The notes beneath the pieces were generated by a model. That model had not been told where the DNA came from. It saw only the letters and a program-made list of their open reading frames with translations, and made no database searches. Of a stretch of 64,000 bases of DNA, positions 51,996 through 61,674 are shown in pieces. The position numbers and the translations under genes were made by a program. This DNA comes from Arcticimaribacter sp965277835. GTDB taxonomy: Bacteria > Bacteroidota > Bacteroidia > Flavobacteriales > Flavobacteriaceae. The stretch is taken from the NCBI GenBank assembly GCA_965277835.1, contig OZ255841.1, positions 2,108,001-2,172,000 of the forward strand, written 5' to 3'. Each line of letters begins with the position of its first letter. The stretch's first letter is position 1.

Positions 51996-54033
51996 ATAAA
52001 AGCTCTAATTTATTTTTTACGTCTTCAATTGATTCTATAGGTAGTTGACATTGGTTGTCTTTACATAAGTAAAAAGTAGTTTTATCTTTAGAACTTCTGC
52101 CTTGAAACAAAGGAAGATTAGATTCTTTTGCAGCAGACCAACTATAATTTACTGTAAGTGTTTTTTGAATTATTTTAATATCGTTCTTAGCATTTTTGCC
52201 TACCGCAACGACTTCATAACCTGGCTTTAGTAATAATAATGTAGAGTTTATCCAATAACTATACTCTTTGGGATAAGTGTTGATTTCGCTTGCACAAGTT
52301 CTTATCATATTTTTTGCTAGATCTTTATATTTTGGGTTGACAAAATGTTTTGAAAGACGTATTAGGTTTTCTGCCATAACAGCGTTAGAAGAAGGAATTA
52401 CGTTATCTATGGTTTCTTTTGTCCGTATAATTAAATCTGAACTGCTACTAAAATAAAATAAGGGTTGCTCGCTATCTTTAAATAGACGGATACAGTTTTC
52501 AGTTAGTTTTTGTGCTTGGATTAAATAGTGGTCATCAAATATTGTCTCATAAGCGTCAATATAAAGTTTAATCGTTGTCGCATAATCCTCTAAAAAACCG
52601 TCTATTTTAGCAACACCATTTTTAAAAATCCGTTTTAATAAACCCGAACTGGTAATTAAGTTTTTTTCGATAAATGCAATATTCTTTTTTGCAAGTATCA
52701 AATAAGATTCTTCTTCAAAACTATTATAGGCATCTAAAAGCCCAGAAGTGATAAGAGCATTCCAAGAACATATAATTTTATCATCAAGTTTAGGTGGTTT
52801 TCTTTTGTTTCTTTCTTCGAGCAATACGTTGTTCCAGTGTAGGACTTTTGTTTTAAGCGTATTGAGATTAATTTTATAGAGTTTTGCAAACTCCCTATCA
52901 GAATGCATTCTTCGGAAGACATAATTTTCTTTTTCCCAATAACCGTTTTGGCTTAAAGAATAATAAGCAGAGATTAGTTTAAAATCTTTTGGGAAAAGAG
53001 TTTTAATTTGTTCTATAGTCCATACATAATACGCTCCTTCAATGAGATTCGATTTAGAATCTAAGCTATCTGCATCTAGTGAGGAATAAAATCCGCCTTC
53101 TGGAGAAGACAATTTTTCTTCCAAGAAACGAATAGTTTTAGAGACTACTTCTGCGTATGTTTTCGAAGGCTTGTGTTTATAGGCTTTTGCATAAATAGAA
53201 AGTAATTGACCATTATCATATCCCATTTTCTCAAAATGTGGAATATGCCATTTAGCATCTACAGAATAGCGAAAAAAACCTCCTTGAACTGTATCAAAAA
53301 TGCCACTTAAAGCAATTTTTTTTAATGAAAAATGTAAATGTTCGGAGACCTCTTTGTTTTGAGAAAGCACACTATACTTTTGAAATAAATTAAATAAAGT
53401 TGGCATTATAAATTTTGGAGCGCCAATGAACCCTCCATTTAACGAATCTTTTTTTGATAAAATAACCGTCATATTTTGCTTTATTTCTTTTAATAAAATA
53501 GGGCTATTCGAAGGCTTATTATTCGGCTCGAAAGCTGCTAATCCTTTTTTTAAGTTACGTGCATATTCATTTAATTTCTCGGGTTTTTGAGAAGCCAATA
53601 AACTTAATTGGTTGAGTGCTTCCATCCATCGTTTTTTCGGGAAATAGGTTCCTCCCCAAATTGGGCGACCATCGGGTAAAGCAACAATATTTAAAGGCCA
53701 ACCGCCTTGACCGCTAATAAGTTGCAAAGCGTTCATATAAACTTGATCTAGGTCGGGTCGTTCTTCTCTGTCTATTTTTAGGTTGATAAAGTTCGCATTC
53801 ATAAGAAGAGCGACTTCATCATCTTTAAAACACTCTTGTTCCATTACATGACACCAATGACAAGAGGCGTAGCCAATACTAATTAGAAGTAGTTTTTTAT
53901 CTTCTTCTGCTTTTTTTAAATATTTTTGGTGCCAAGGAAACCAATTTACAGGATTATAAGCATGTTGAAGTAAGTATGGGCTAAGTTCATTTATTAAAGC
54001 GTTCGGATTATTTTGCTTATCCATTAATTGCAT
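51973..54033 (-). CDS. DUF255 thioredoxin-domain protein (YyaL/SPATA20 family)
   Basis: A 686-residue cytoplasmic protein. Residues about 10-165 form a thioredoxin-like domain with the signature YLLQHAYNPVNWFPW and the CHWC pair (YASCHWCHVME), followed by GGWPLNIVALPDGRPIWGGTYFP. The rest is an (alpha/alpha)6-barrel-like domain resembling six-hairpin glycosidases and N-acylglucosamine epimerases. Function unproven in bacteria. The first ATG at 54033 overlaps the Nfu gene by 17 nt; the ATG at 54024 (MDKQNNPN) is an equally plausible start with an 8-nt overlap. Convergent with tsaB, overlapping it by 23 nt. Confidence 0.9.
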   Translation of the reverse strand: MQLMDKQNNPNALINELSPYLLQHAYNPVNWFPWHQKYLKKAEEDKKLLLISIGYASCHWCHVMEQECFKDDEVALLMNANFINLKIDREERPDLDQVYMNALQLISGQGGWPLNIVALPDGRPIWGGTYFPKKRWMEALNQLSLLASQKPEKLNEYARNLKKGLAAFEPNNKPSNSPILLKEIKQNMTVILSKKDSLNGGFIGAPKFIMPTLFNLFQKYSVLSQNKEVSEHLHFSLKKIALSGIFDTVQGGFFRYSVDAKWHIPHFEKMGYDNGQLLSIYAKAYKHKPSKTYAEVVSKTIRFLEEKLSSPEGGFYSSLDADSLDSKSNLIEGAYYVWTIEQIKTLFPKDFKLISAYYSLSQNGYWEKENYVFRRMHSDREFAKLYKINLNTLKTKVLHWNNVLLEERNKRKPPKLDDKIICSWNALITSGLLDAYNSFEEESYLILAKKNIAFIEKNLITSSGLLKRIFKNGVAKIDGFLEDYATTIKLYIDAYETIFDDHYLIQAQKLTENCIRLFKDSEQPLFYFSSSSDLIIRTKETIDNVIPSSNAVMAENLIRLSKHFVNPKYKDLAKNMIRTCASEINTYPKEYSYWINSTLLLLKPGYEVVAVGKNAKNDIKIIQKTLTVNYSWSAAKESNLPLFQGRSSKDKTTFYLCKDNQCQLPIESIEDVKNKLELLSKAYSEH

Positions 54034-54910
54034 TAACCGTTGAAATTTTGCCAGGAAGCATTTCTTTTAACATGTTTTCAATGCCATTTTTCAAGGTGAA
54101 AGTAGAAGAAGGACATCCACTACAGGCTCCTTGTAATATAACACTAACAGATTTATCTTCGGTATTATAGGAATCAAAAAGTATATTTCCTCCATCAGCT
54201 GCTACAGCAGGTTTGATATAGTCGTCAATAATTCCAACAATTTGTTGTGAAATTTCGTTTAAAGGTTCTTTTGGAGGTGTGTTTTCCATAAGATTAGGAC
54301 TTACTTCATCAACAGATATTATTTCATTTTCCTCCTCAAGAAAGGAACGAAGAAATTCACGTATTTCTAATACAATATCATCCCATTTTGAAATATCAAA
54401 TTTTGTGATGGATATATAATTCGCATCCATAAAAACTTCTTTCACAAAAGGAAGATGGAATAGCTTTTGTGCTAAAGGAGATGATGAAGCGTCATCTATA
54501 TTTTTAAATTCAAAAATAGTGTCAACTAATTTTTTGTTAGCAACAAATTTCATTACACTTGGGTTAGGCGTACTTTCAGCATAAATTGTTATTGGATTTT
54601 TCTTGGTAGGTTGAGTTTCAGTAACAATTGCTTTATCAGAGTTTAGATAGTTTTCAATTTCAGTTGAAACATCAGACAAAACATCTTCCCATTTAAGGAT
54701 GTCATAGCGTTGAATTTCTAAAGCATCTTTTTTAAGAATAACCGACTTGACAAAAGGTAAGTAAAACATCTGCTGTACTAAAGGCGCTTCTTTAGCTTCA
54801 TCAATAGTATCATATTTTTTTACTTCAGCAAGGTTTAAAGATGGAGATATTTCAAACCTTGCAAAGGTGTTATCATCTGTTAAAGAAGCTGTAACGGTGT
54901 ATGATTTCAT
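54017..54910 (-). CDS. NifU-family (Nfu) Fe-S scaffold with duplicated N-domain
   Basis: A 297-residue iron-sulfur carrier. The start is the ATG at 54910 (MKSYTVTASLTDDN); an upstream in-frame start at 54940 adds only a hydrophobic non-conserved peptide. The C-terminal NifU domain carries the cluster ligands in ACSGCPSSTFTLKNGIENML. N-terminal to it are two copies of the Nfu_N module: residues about 10-90 (NTFARFEISPSLN ... QMFYLPFVKSVILK) and about 115-195 (NPSVMKFVANKKL ... KLFHLPFVKEVFMD). Most Nfu proteins have one. The upstream -7 box TATTTTTG (minus strand, 54923-54930) supports this start. Confidence 0.9.
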   Translation of the reverse strand: MKSYTVTASLTDDNTFARFEISPSLNLAEVKKYDTIDEAKEAPLVQQMFYLPFVKSVILKKDALEIQRYDILKWEDVLSDVSTEIENYLNSDKAIVTETQPTKKNPITIYAESTPNPSVMKFVANKKLVDTIFEFKNIDDASSSPLAQKLFHLPFVKEVFMDANYISITKFDISKWDDIVLEIREFLRSFLEEENEIISVDEVSPNLMENTPPKEPLNEISQQIVGIIDDYIKPAVAADGGNILFDSYNTEDKSVSVILQGACSGCPSSTFTLKNGIENMLKEMLPGKISTVNAING

Positions 54911-54922
54911 TAGAATTTTTAA

Positions 54923-54930
54923 CAAAAATA
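54923..54930 (-). promoter_or_regulatory. -7 promoter element of the nfu-DUF255 operon
   Basis: Minus-strand TATTTTTG, an exact TAnnTTTG match, 12 nt upstream of the ATG at 54910. Confidence 0.4.
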
Positions 54931-55010
54931 CATAAAACAAATAGCCATTATATAATTTTTAATTGGTTTTATTTTTTTGAAAAATGATATATTAGATAAA
55001 AACAATAATT

Positions 55011-55529
55011 ATGTTAATCAAAAAAGTAAGAGGCTTTACTCCTCAACTAGGTGAAGATTGCTTTGTTGCTGAAAATGCAACTCTTATAGGTGATTTAATT
55101 ATAGGAAATCAATGTTCTATATGGTATCAAGCTGTAGTCCGAGGAGATGTAAATTCAATTAGAATTGGAAATCGAGTGAATATTCAAGATGGAGCTGTTA
55201 TTCATGGGACGTATCAAAAGGCAGGGACTATAATAGAAAACGATGTTTCAATAGGGCACAATGCAATTATACATGGATGCACCCTTAAAAGTAATGTTCT
55301 TATAGGAATGGGAAGTATTGTTATGGATAATTGTGTTGTTGAATCTAATAGTATTGTTGCTGCTGGGAGTGTTGTTACCCAAAACACTCATATTCCTGAA
55401 GGAACAATATTTGCAGGAGTACCCGCTAAAAAGATAAAAAATATAGACCCAAAACTCCAACAAGGAGAAATTGAACGTATAGCACAAAACTATTTAATGT
55501 ATTCGAGTTGGTTTAAAGAGGATAAATAA
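55011..55529 (+). CDS. Gamma-carbonic anhydrase-like hexapeptide protein
   Basis: A 172-residue left-handed beta-helix protein. Hexapeptide-repeat pattern is obvious from residue 15 to about 140 (NATLIGDLIIGNQCSIWYQAVVRGDVNSIRIGNRVNIQDG and onward). Histidines in VIHGT, IGHNAIIHGC correspond to the zinc-ligand region of gamma-class carbonic anhydrases, so zinc binding is expected, though many members are inactive or acetyltransferase-like. It diverges from the nfu gene and converges with the ompH gene, with a terminator between. Confidence 0.9.
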   Translation: MLIKKVRGFTPQLGEDCFVAENATLIGDLIIGNQCSIWYQAVVRGDVNSIRIGNRVNIQDGAVIHGTYQKAGTIIENDVSIGHNAIIHGCTLKSNVLIGMGSIVMDNCVVESNSIVAAGSVVTQNTHIPEGTIFAGVPAKKIKNIDPKLQQGEIERIAQNYLMYSSWFKEDK

Positions 55530-55551
55530 AGTTTGCGTTATAGAAAATAAA

Positions 55552-55587
55552 AAAAGCTACTTTATCAATAAAGACAAAGTAGCTTTT
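55552..55587. terminator. Convergent terminator between the carbonic anhydrase-like and ompH genes
   Basis: AAAAGCTACTTT (55552-55563) pairs perfectly with AAAGTAGCTTTT (55576-55587) over a 12-nt loop. A-tracts and T-tracts on both flanks allow it to end transcription in either direction. Confidence 0.8.
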
Positions 55588-55608
55588 AAAATTATTAGGA
55601 AGGTTTTT

Positions 55609-56118
55609 TTAAAACCCTAATTCACTTTTTACGTCAGTAAATAAATCTTTTCCTTTAGCCATAATAACGCTTCCACCTGGGCTAGCATCAATAACATAAT
55701 CGAACCCTTGAGCAGTAGCTACTTTTTCAATAGCAACTCTTGCTTTTTCATATAATGGGCGCATTAATTCTGTTTGCTTTTTTTGTAAGTCTTGAGCAGC
55801 AGATTCGCGAAATTTATTAATATTTTCTTGCATAGTTTCTAATTCAGTTTGACGCGCTTTATTAGTAACATCAGTTTGGTTACTTGCATCTGCAGAATAA
55901 GATTGTGCTTTTGTTGTAAACTCCTTATAGGTGTTTTCAATTTCTTCTGTATACGTTTTTTCTACAGCTTGCAGCTGTTTCTGAGCAGCAATAACCTCAG
56001 GCATTTCGCTAATCAGCTTCTGAGTATCAATGTGAGCTATTTTAGATTGTGCATAAGTCATACTCATAGGTAAGACAAACATTAATGTGGCAAGTGATAG
56101 TAATTTAAGTTTTCTCAT
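55609..56118 (-). CDS. OmpH/Skp-family periplasmic chaperone (copy 1)
   Basis: A 169-residue chaperone thought to hold unfolded outer membrane proteins on the way to BamA. Signal peptide MRKLKLLSLATLMFVLPMSMTYAQ, then a small trimerisation core (SKIAHIDTQKLISEMPEVIAAQK) and a long alpha-helical coiled-coil arm (about 45-115), with the returning strand FDYVIDASPGG at the end. Last gene of the bam operon, 28 nt after a second OmpH. Confidence 0.93.
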   Translation of the reverse strand: MRKLKLLSLATLMFVLPMSMTYAQSKIAHIDTQKLISEMPEVIAAQKQLQAVEKTYTEEIENTYKEFTTKAQSYSADASNQTDVTNKARQTELETMQENINKFRESAAQDLQKKQTELMRPLYEKARVAIEKVATAQGFDYVIDASPGGSVIMAKGKDLFTDVKSELGF

Positions 56119-56146
56119 TATTTTAAATTTAAATTTTATTTAGTTA

Positions 56147-56716
56147 CTAATTTTTATTTTTTGAAAGGGCAGCCTTCCTTTTATTGATTTTATTTTGAGT
56201 ATTTATTTTTTTTAAAACTAATTCGCTAATATCGTAATTTTTTGCGGAATATAACATAACTAAATCCGAAGATTTATCAAAAATAAAATCATACTTCCGT
56301 TCTTTTGCAATTTGTTGCACAATCGTTAAAACTCTATCTTGTATTGGCTTTAGTAAGGTTGCTTGTTGACGAATTAACTCTCCTTGAGGGCCAAACTTTT
56401 GAGATTGCAGGTTTACAATATTTGAGGCATAAGCTCTAATATCTTCTTCGCGGTCTTTAATAAGATTTGGTGTTAATAAGGCTCTTTCTGCATCAAGTGA
56501 GTTTTCCAATTTATGAAGTTGCAACTTTTGAAGTTCAATTTCTTTTTTCCATTGCTCTACTTTTCTGTCTAATAATTGATTTGCAGTTTTATATTCATCA
56601 ATATTTTCAAGAATTACATCCATATCGATATAACCAATGCGAACACCACGCTGTGCCAACCCAATTTGTGTGATTAAGAGCGTTGTTAAAAGGAAAAAAT
56701 AATTTATTTTTTTCAT
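56147..56716 (-). CDS. OmpH/Skp-family periplasmic chaperone (copy 2)
   Basis: A 189-residue Skp-like protein. The ATG at 56716 (MKKINYFFLLTTLLITQIGLAQ) gives a clean signal peptide; an upstream start at 56737 would overlap bamA. The core begins RGVRIGYIDMDVILENIDEYKTANQ and is followed by a coiled coil to about residue 115, then the returning strand YDFIFDKSSDLVMLY. C-terminal basic tail. The pair of ompH genes after bamA is conserved in Bacteroidota, for example in Porphyromonas gingivalis. Confidence 0.92.
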   Translation of the reverse strand: MKKINYFFLLTTLLITQIGLAQRGVRIGYIDMDVILENIDEYKTANQLLDRKVEQWKKEIELQKLQLHKLENSLDAERALLTPNLIKDREEDIRAYASNIVNLQSQKFGPQGELIRQQATLLKPIQDRVLTIVQQIAKERKYDFIFDKSSDLVMLYSAKNYDISELVLKKINTQNKINKRKAALSKNKN

Positions 56717-56720
56717 TAGT

Positions 56721-59297
56721 TTAAAATTGTTGTCCAATTATAAAATGTGTTTCCCATCCGTTAGGATTTATTCCTTGACTACTTGGAGAGTCAAATCCAT
56801 AACCAAAATCAATACCTAATATACCAAAGGCTGGCATAAAAATTCGAACCCCCATACCAGCAGAGCGTTTAGAATTAAAAGGATTAAAATCACTAAAACT
56901 ATTGTATCCATTTCCTGCATCTAAAAAACTTAAAGCATATATAGATGCACTTGGTTTTAGCGTTATGGGGTAGCGTAGTTCTAACGAGAATTTATTATAA
57001 ATTGTAGAGCCTTGTGTGCTTGATAGGGCTTGATTTTGATACCCTCTTAGGGCTATGGTTTCTCGACCATCAAGAGCATAGTTTGCTAAACCGTCTCCCC
57101 CCAAATAAAACCGTTCAAATGGTATTACACCTATGTCATTATCATATGCACCAAGAAATCCAAAATCTGCTTGGGTTTTTAGAACTAATTTATCAATTAT
57201 TCGAGTGTACCAAGTTCCACTAAATTTGAATTTGTAAAATTCTAACCAATTAAATTTCTCTTGATCAATTTTTGCTTGATCGACAACTGAATCTCCATTT
57301 GAATTTAACGTTTTATATTCAGGTAGGTTTTCTAAGTTCCCATAATCAGTACTATCAAATAAAGAATAAGGAGGGGTAAATTTTGCAGTCAAAACAAAGT
57401 TAGAACCCGATGTTGGGAAAATAGGGTTAACTGCTGTGTTATTTCTTGAGAGCGTTATAGTGTAAGCAATGTTTTTTGATTCTCCGTTTCCAAAAGTAAA
57501 TAAGCCTGTAAAATAATTATTTAGATCATAATATTGAAAGGTAACAGCTTGTGATAGGACGAAATAATCATCGGGTACTCGTAATCTTTTTGCAAGACCA
57601 AATGTTATACTAGTGATTTTAAACGACTGACTTGTGTCGGCTCGTTGTGTTAAAAAATCATATCGATATTGGTTTGTTCTAGATAGTGAAGTAGAAAATT
57701 GTATAGGTTGTTGTCCTCCTAGCCAAGGTTCGGAAAACGAAAAACTATAAGTACTATAAAACTGACTGGCTTGTAAACGGAGAGCTAATGATTGTCCGTC
57801 TCCTGAAGGTACAGGTCTATATGCTTTTTTATTGAAGATATTTTTTATAGAAAAATTATTGAATGAAAGCCCAAGAGTTCCGATAAAACCACCACCTCCA
57901 TAGCCTCCTTGTAATTCGATTTGACTCGCTCCAGTTTCTTGTAAACCAAATTCAATATCAACAGTTCCGGCATTTGGATCAACGTTTTTAAAATCAGGGC
58001 TAATTTGCTCCGCATCGAAGAAACCTAATTGACCTAATTCTCGTACTGTACGAACAACTTTATCTTTACTATAAAGCTCCCCAGGTTTTGTGCGTAATTC
58101 CCTGAAAATTACATGGTCATTGGTTTTATCATTTCCTACAACAGTAATTTTATTAAATGAAGCTAGTTTTCCTTCGGTAATTCTAATTTCGAAATTAATA
58201 GTATCATTTTCAGCACTTACCTCAACTGCATTTATGTTAGAAAAGAGGTAACCATTGTTCTGATATAAATTGGTAATATCATTACCATCGGGTTTTGTGT
58301 CGTCAGCAATTCTCTTCTTCAAAAGTACGCCATTATAAGTGTCTCCTTTTTTTATCCCTAAAACTGAAGATAGGATGCGATCTGTGTATGCAGCGTTTCC
58401 TAAGAATTTTATATCTCCAAAATAATATTGATTTCCTTCTTCCAAAGAAAGCTTTATCCTCAGGTTATTATCGTTTTCAACAATAATACTATCATTAATA
58501 ATACGTGCGTCTCGATATCCTTTTTCTTTATAAAAATCAATTAGAGAAGTTAAATCTTCTTCATAATCTTTTGCTATATATTTTGATTTTTTCCAAAAAC
58601 GGATTAGATTTTTCTTTTTAGTGTTTTTGAATTGTGCTGCTAGTTTTTGTCCTCCAAACTTTTCGATTCCTTCAAAATCAATGCTTTTGATTTTTACTCG
58701 TTTCCCTCGATCAATATTGACGACCATCTTAAATGCATTTTTAGAAATGGAGTCTGGTATAGTATTGAGAACAACTTTAGTATTTAAAAAACCTTCTTTT
58801 TTATATTTATTTATAATATAATTTTTGGTGTTTGTTAAAAAACTTTCTGATATTTTCTTCCCTTTTGTAAGTTCAGTATCTTTTATAATTGATTCTGCTT
58901 TTGATTTTTTAACTCCAACAACTTTTACATCAGATAGTGTGGGTAACTCTTCAATTTCAATTTCGAGTGTAATTCTATCTTCATTCATATCAGCGATATA
59001 AAAATTAATATCACTAAAGAGTTCGAGATTCCATAGTTTTTGAATGACACTACTTATTTTTTCGCCAGGGACTTCTATTGATTGCCCTTTTCTTAAACCT
59101 GTATATGAAATTACGGTTTTATTACTATAACTTTTGAGTCCAGTTACTTTAATAGAATCGATAATATACTTTTTTGAAGTCTTGTATGCAGTAGGGGTTT
59201 GAGCTTTTATTTGCACACCACTAAATAGCATTCCTAAGAGTGTAAGTGAAAATAATAAACTTTTATAAAAGACTTTCTTACACTTTAAGTTGTTCAC
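56721..59297 (-). CDS. bamA: Outer membrane protein assembly factor BamA
   Basis: The central Omp85 component that inserts beta-barrel proteins. Signal peptide ending KAQ, then five POTRA domains (about residues 45-430; for example IDSIKVTGLKSYSNKTV and FNKITVVGNDKTNDHVIFRELRTKPGE) and a C-terminal 16-stranded barrel with the conserved FGGDGLANYALDGRETIALRGY region and VRIFMPAFGILGIDFGYGF motif. About 858 residues. No ATG is available near the start: a GTG at 59297, preceded by an A-rich stretch, is preferred, and a TTG at 59309 is possible. Both overlap the uppS 3' end, so the two are translationally coupled. Confidence 0.93.
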   Translation of the reverse strand: MNNLKCKKVFYKSLLFSLTLLGMLFSGVQIKAQTPTAYKTSKKYIIDSIKVTGLKSYSNKTVISYTGLRKGQSIEVPGEKISSVIQKLWNLELFSDINFYIADMNEDRITLEIEIEELPTLSDVKVVGVKKSKAESIIKDTELTKGKKISESFLTNTKNYIINKYKKEGFLNTKVVLNTIPDSISKNAFKMVVNIDRGKRVKIKSIDFEGIEKFGGQKLAAQFKNTKKKNLIRFWKKSKYIAKDYEEDLTSLIDFYKEKGYRDARIINDSIIVENDNNLRIKLSLEEGNQYYFGDIKFLGNAAYTDRILSSVLGIKKGDTYNGVLLKKRIADDTKPDGNDITNLYQNNGYLFSNINAVEVSAENDTINFEIRITEGKLASFNKITVVGNDKTNDHVIFRELRTKPGELYSKDKVVRTVRELGQLGFFDAEQISPDFKNVDPNAGTVDIEFGLQETGASQIELQGGYGGGGFIGTLGLSFNNFSIKNIFNKKAYRPVPSGDGQSLALRLQASQFYSTYSFSFSEPWLGGQQPIQFSTSLSRTNQYRYDFLTQRADTSQSFKITSITFGLAKRLRVPDDYFVLSQAVTFQYYDLNNYFTGLFTFGNGESKNIAYTITLSRNNTAVNPIFPTSGSNFVLTAKFTPPYSLFDSTDYGNLENLPEYKTLNSNGDSVVDQAKIDQEKFNWLEFYKFKFSGTWYTRIIDKLVLKTQADFGFLGAYDNDIGVIPFERFYLGGDGLANYALDGRETIALRGYQNQALSSTQGSTIYNKFSLELRYPITLKPSASIYALSFLDAGNGYNSFSDFNPFNSKRSAGMGVRIFMPAFGILGIDFGYGFDSPSSQGINPNGWETHFIIGQQF

Positions 59298-60006
59298 TAG
59301 TTTTTCCAAATCTACGTTCTCGTTTTTGGTAATTATGTATTGCTAGATGTAAATCTTTTTCATTAAATTCAGGCCAAAGAACATCCGAAAAATAGAGTTC
59401 TGCGTATGCAATTTTCCATAATAAAAAGTTACTGATTCTTTGTTCTCCGCTGGTTCTAATTAATAAATCAACATCTGGTAAATTTTGGCTGTAAAGATGC
59501 TTATTTATTATTGTTTCATCAACATTTTCGGGAGAAATTATATTATTTTTAACTTTGATTGCAATTTCTTTAAATGCATTCGTTAATTCTTCTTTGCCTC
59601 CATAGTTTAGAGCAAGGGTAAGAGTCATTCTCGAGTTATTCTTTGTTTTATCGAGAGTATCTTTTAACTCATTTTGAACATCTATTGGAAGTTTTGTTAA
59701 GTTGCCAATAGTGTTGAGCTTAATGTTATTTTTTAACATTTTACCTAGTTCTTTTTTTAAAGTATTGATTAATAAACTCATAAGAGTATTTACTTCAAAT
59801 TTAGGGCGTTTCCAGTTTTCTGTTGAAAAAGCAAATAATGTTAAATTTTTTATGCCTAATCGGGCAGATTCTTCTATAGTTTTTTGAACGGCAATTACTC
59901 CATTACGATGTCCATAAAGCCTGTTTTTACTTTTTGACTTTGCCCACCGACCATTTCCATCCATTATAATGGCAATATGGTTTGGTAAATTAGTAAGTTC
60001 TATCAT
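59278..60006 (-). CDS. uppS: Isoprenyl transferase (undecaprenyl diphosphate synthase)
   Basis: A 242-residue cis-prenyltransferase synthesising the C55 lipid carrier for cell wall and O-antigen. The start at 60006 (MIELTNLPNHIAIIMDGNGRWAKSK) is set by the family start; the longer frame to 60045 overlaps porG. The catalytic Asp16 lies in IIMDGNGRW, with H and R in YGHRNG and the C-terminal LLIRTSGEQRISNFLLWKIAYAELYF signature. Sits between porG (7-nt gap) and bamA, coupling lipid carrier and outer membrane biogenesis. Confidence 0.95.
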   Translation of the reverse strand: MIELTNLPNHIAIIMDGNGRWAKSKSKNRLYGHRNGVIAVQKTIEESARLGIKNLTLFAFSTENWKRPKFEVNTLMSLLINTLKKELGKMLKNNIKLNTIGNLTKLPIDVQNELKDTLDKTKNNSRMTLTLALNYGGKEELTNAFKEIAIKVKNNIISPENVDETIINKHLYSQNLPDVDLLIRTSGEQRISNFLLWKIAYAELYFSDVLWPEFNEKDLHLAIHNYQKRERRFGKTSEQLKV

Positions 60007-60013
60007 CGATTCA

Positions 60014-60712
60014 TTATTCTTTACAATAACACGGTAATCGCCCAAAGGTAAAACTTAAAGTCATACCAGTAAATATATACCAGTCATTATTATACAATGA
60101 CCCATGTTGTAGCTGGGGTATTTTGCTAAACTGATCAACGGGACTACTCCCGTCGATGTTGTCAGTTAGTGCATAACGCGCCCCTATTTCGGCTCCTACA
60201 GAAAATTGCGGACTTATTTTTAGTTTAGCGCCTACAGTCATCGGTATTGAAAAAGCTCTGTCTGTTCCATAATCTTCTACGTCAATAGGCATATTTTTAT
60301 CTATATAAAATAAATCGTATTGAAAATAATTGACACCAAAATAAACATATGGGGTAAAATATAAATTTTCGTCATGCAAATTAAACTCAAAAAAATTAAA
60401 TTCTACTCCAGCAGAAAGCTCTAAAATATTATTTTCAACACTTAAAAATGTTCTAAAACGATTTAAATCATCAGCAGAATGGTTTTTATTTTCCAACTTA
60501 GAATACATTATACTACCACGTAATGAATATCGTGTTTTAATATTATATTTATATACTAGCCCAAAAGCAGGAGAAGTAACAAATAAAATATCTCGTGAAC
60601 CAATGTCTCCAATGTAATTACTCCCTCCTATAAATAAGCCTACTTCATGCATTTGAGAAGTACAAATAATAGGAAGAAATACCATATAGCATAGTATATA
60701 GATTTTTTTCAT
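60014..60712 (-). CDS. porG: PorG-like outer membrane protein (DUF6089), T9SS-associated
   Basis: A 232-residue outer membrane beta-barrel protein. Signal peptide MKKIYILCYMVFLPIICTSQ followed by the conserved start HEVGLFIGGSNYIGDIG. Alternating hydrophobic strands run to the end. DUF6089/PorG is a component of type IX secretion described in Porphyromonas gingivalis, where porG is followed by uppS, bamA and ompH genes, exactly as here. Assignment to T9SS relies on synteny plus the conserved start. It is preceded by nadK with a 74-nt gap. Confidence 0.85.
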   Translation of the reverse strand: MKKIYILCYMVFLPIICTSQMHEVGLFIGGSNYIGDIGSRDILFVTSPAFGLVYKYNIKTRYSLRGSIMYSKLENKNHSADDLNRFRTFLSVENNILELSAGVEFNFFEFNLHDENLYFTPYVYFGVNYFQYDLFYIDKNMPIDVEDYGTDRAFSIPMTVGAKLKISPQFSVGAEIGARYALTDNIDGSSPVDQFSKIPQLQHGSLYNNDWYIFTGMTLSFTFGRLPCYCKE

Positions 60713-60786
60713 TAGAAATTAAAAACCCTTCTCTTAATAGAATATAGGTTATTAGTTTATAACTCTTTTTCAAGAAAAATATTGTT

Positions 60787-61659
60787 TTAATTCCTAGTAT
60801 CTAATCCCCAAAAAAGTTTATCTCTTAGGGTTTTAAAAAACGCGTTGTCGTGTAGTTCTACTGTTGCAAGAGTAAAGGGCGCTTTTTTTATTAAAATTTT
60901 AGTTCCCTGTTCAATAGAAATGGTTCTCGAATCTAAAGAAAGTAAATGATATTGACTTCGTCCTGTAACCTCTAATTTTACAGTAGTAGTATCTGGTATT
61001 ACCAATGGACGAATATTTAGATTATGAGGTGCGATAGAGGTAAGAATAAAACCAGATGTTTGAGGAGACATTATAGGACCTCCACTACTAAGCGAGTAAC
61101 CTGTTGATCCTGTTGGTGTTGCTACAATTAGTCCATCTGCCCAATAAGTTGTCAAGGGTTTGTCATCTAAATAGATGTTAATACTAATTAACGAAGCTGT
61201 ATTTTTTCGAATTACAGTTATTTCGTTTAAAGCATACGGGAAATGGCTAACTACATCGTCTTTTTCGGGTAACTCTATTTCTATAAGCGTACGATTAATA
61301 ATTGAATATTTCTTTTCCCAAAACGATTTTAGTCCTGCATTTAACGATTCTTTTTGGAGACTTGTTAAAAAGCCCAACCTCCCAGTGTTTATTCCCAATA
61401 TTGGAATGTTACTATCTTTTACTGTAATAACCGATTGTAACATTGAACCATCTCCTCCAATGCAAAACAAAAAATCAGTGTCTTTGGGTAGCGAATCGAA
61501 AATATCAACATATGAAAGTAAATCAGGGTCATTTATAAACGCGCTTATTTGTGAGTTTATCAAAACGTTTACTTTACGTTCGAGTAAATACTCAATAACA
61601 CCTTGGGCATATTCCCTTGAAATTTTATTTTGAAATGGGCAAATTACCGCAATCTTCAT
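60787..61659 (-). CDS. nadK: NAD kinase
   Basis: A 290-residue enzyme phosphorylating NAD to NADP. The catalytic GGDGSM is at residues 68-73 (FCIGGDGSMLQS), the substrate-binding PTGSTGYSLSSGGPI and SIAPHNLNIRPLVIP blocks are present. Promoter box TAATTTTG on the minus strand just upstream (61675-61682). Head of the operon nadK-porG-uppS-bamA-ompH-ompH, although the 74-nt gap to porG could hold another promoter. Confidence 0.95.
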   Translation of the reverse strand: MKIAVICPFQNKISREYAQGVIEYLLERKVNVLINSQISAFINDPDLLSYVDIFDSLPKDTDFLFCIGGDGSMLQSVITVKDSNIPILGINTGRLGFLTSLQKESLNAGLKSFWEKKYSIINRTLIEIELPEKDDVVSHFPYALNEITVIRKNTASLISINIYLDDKPLTTYWADGLIVATPTGSTGYSLSSGGPIMSPQTSGFILTSIAPHNLNIRPLVIPDTTTVKLEVTGRSQYHLLSLDSRTISIEQGTKILIKKAPFTLATVELHDNAFFKTLRDKLFWGLDTRN

Positions 61660-61674
61660 ATAAATTATTTGTCA

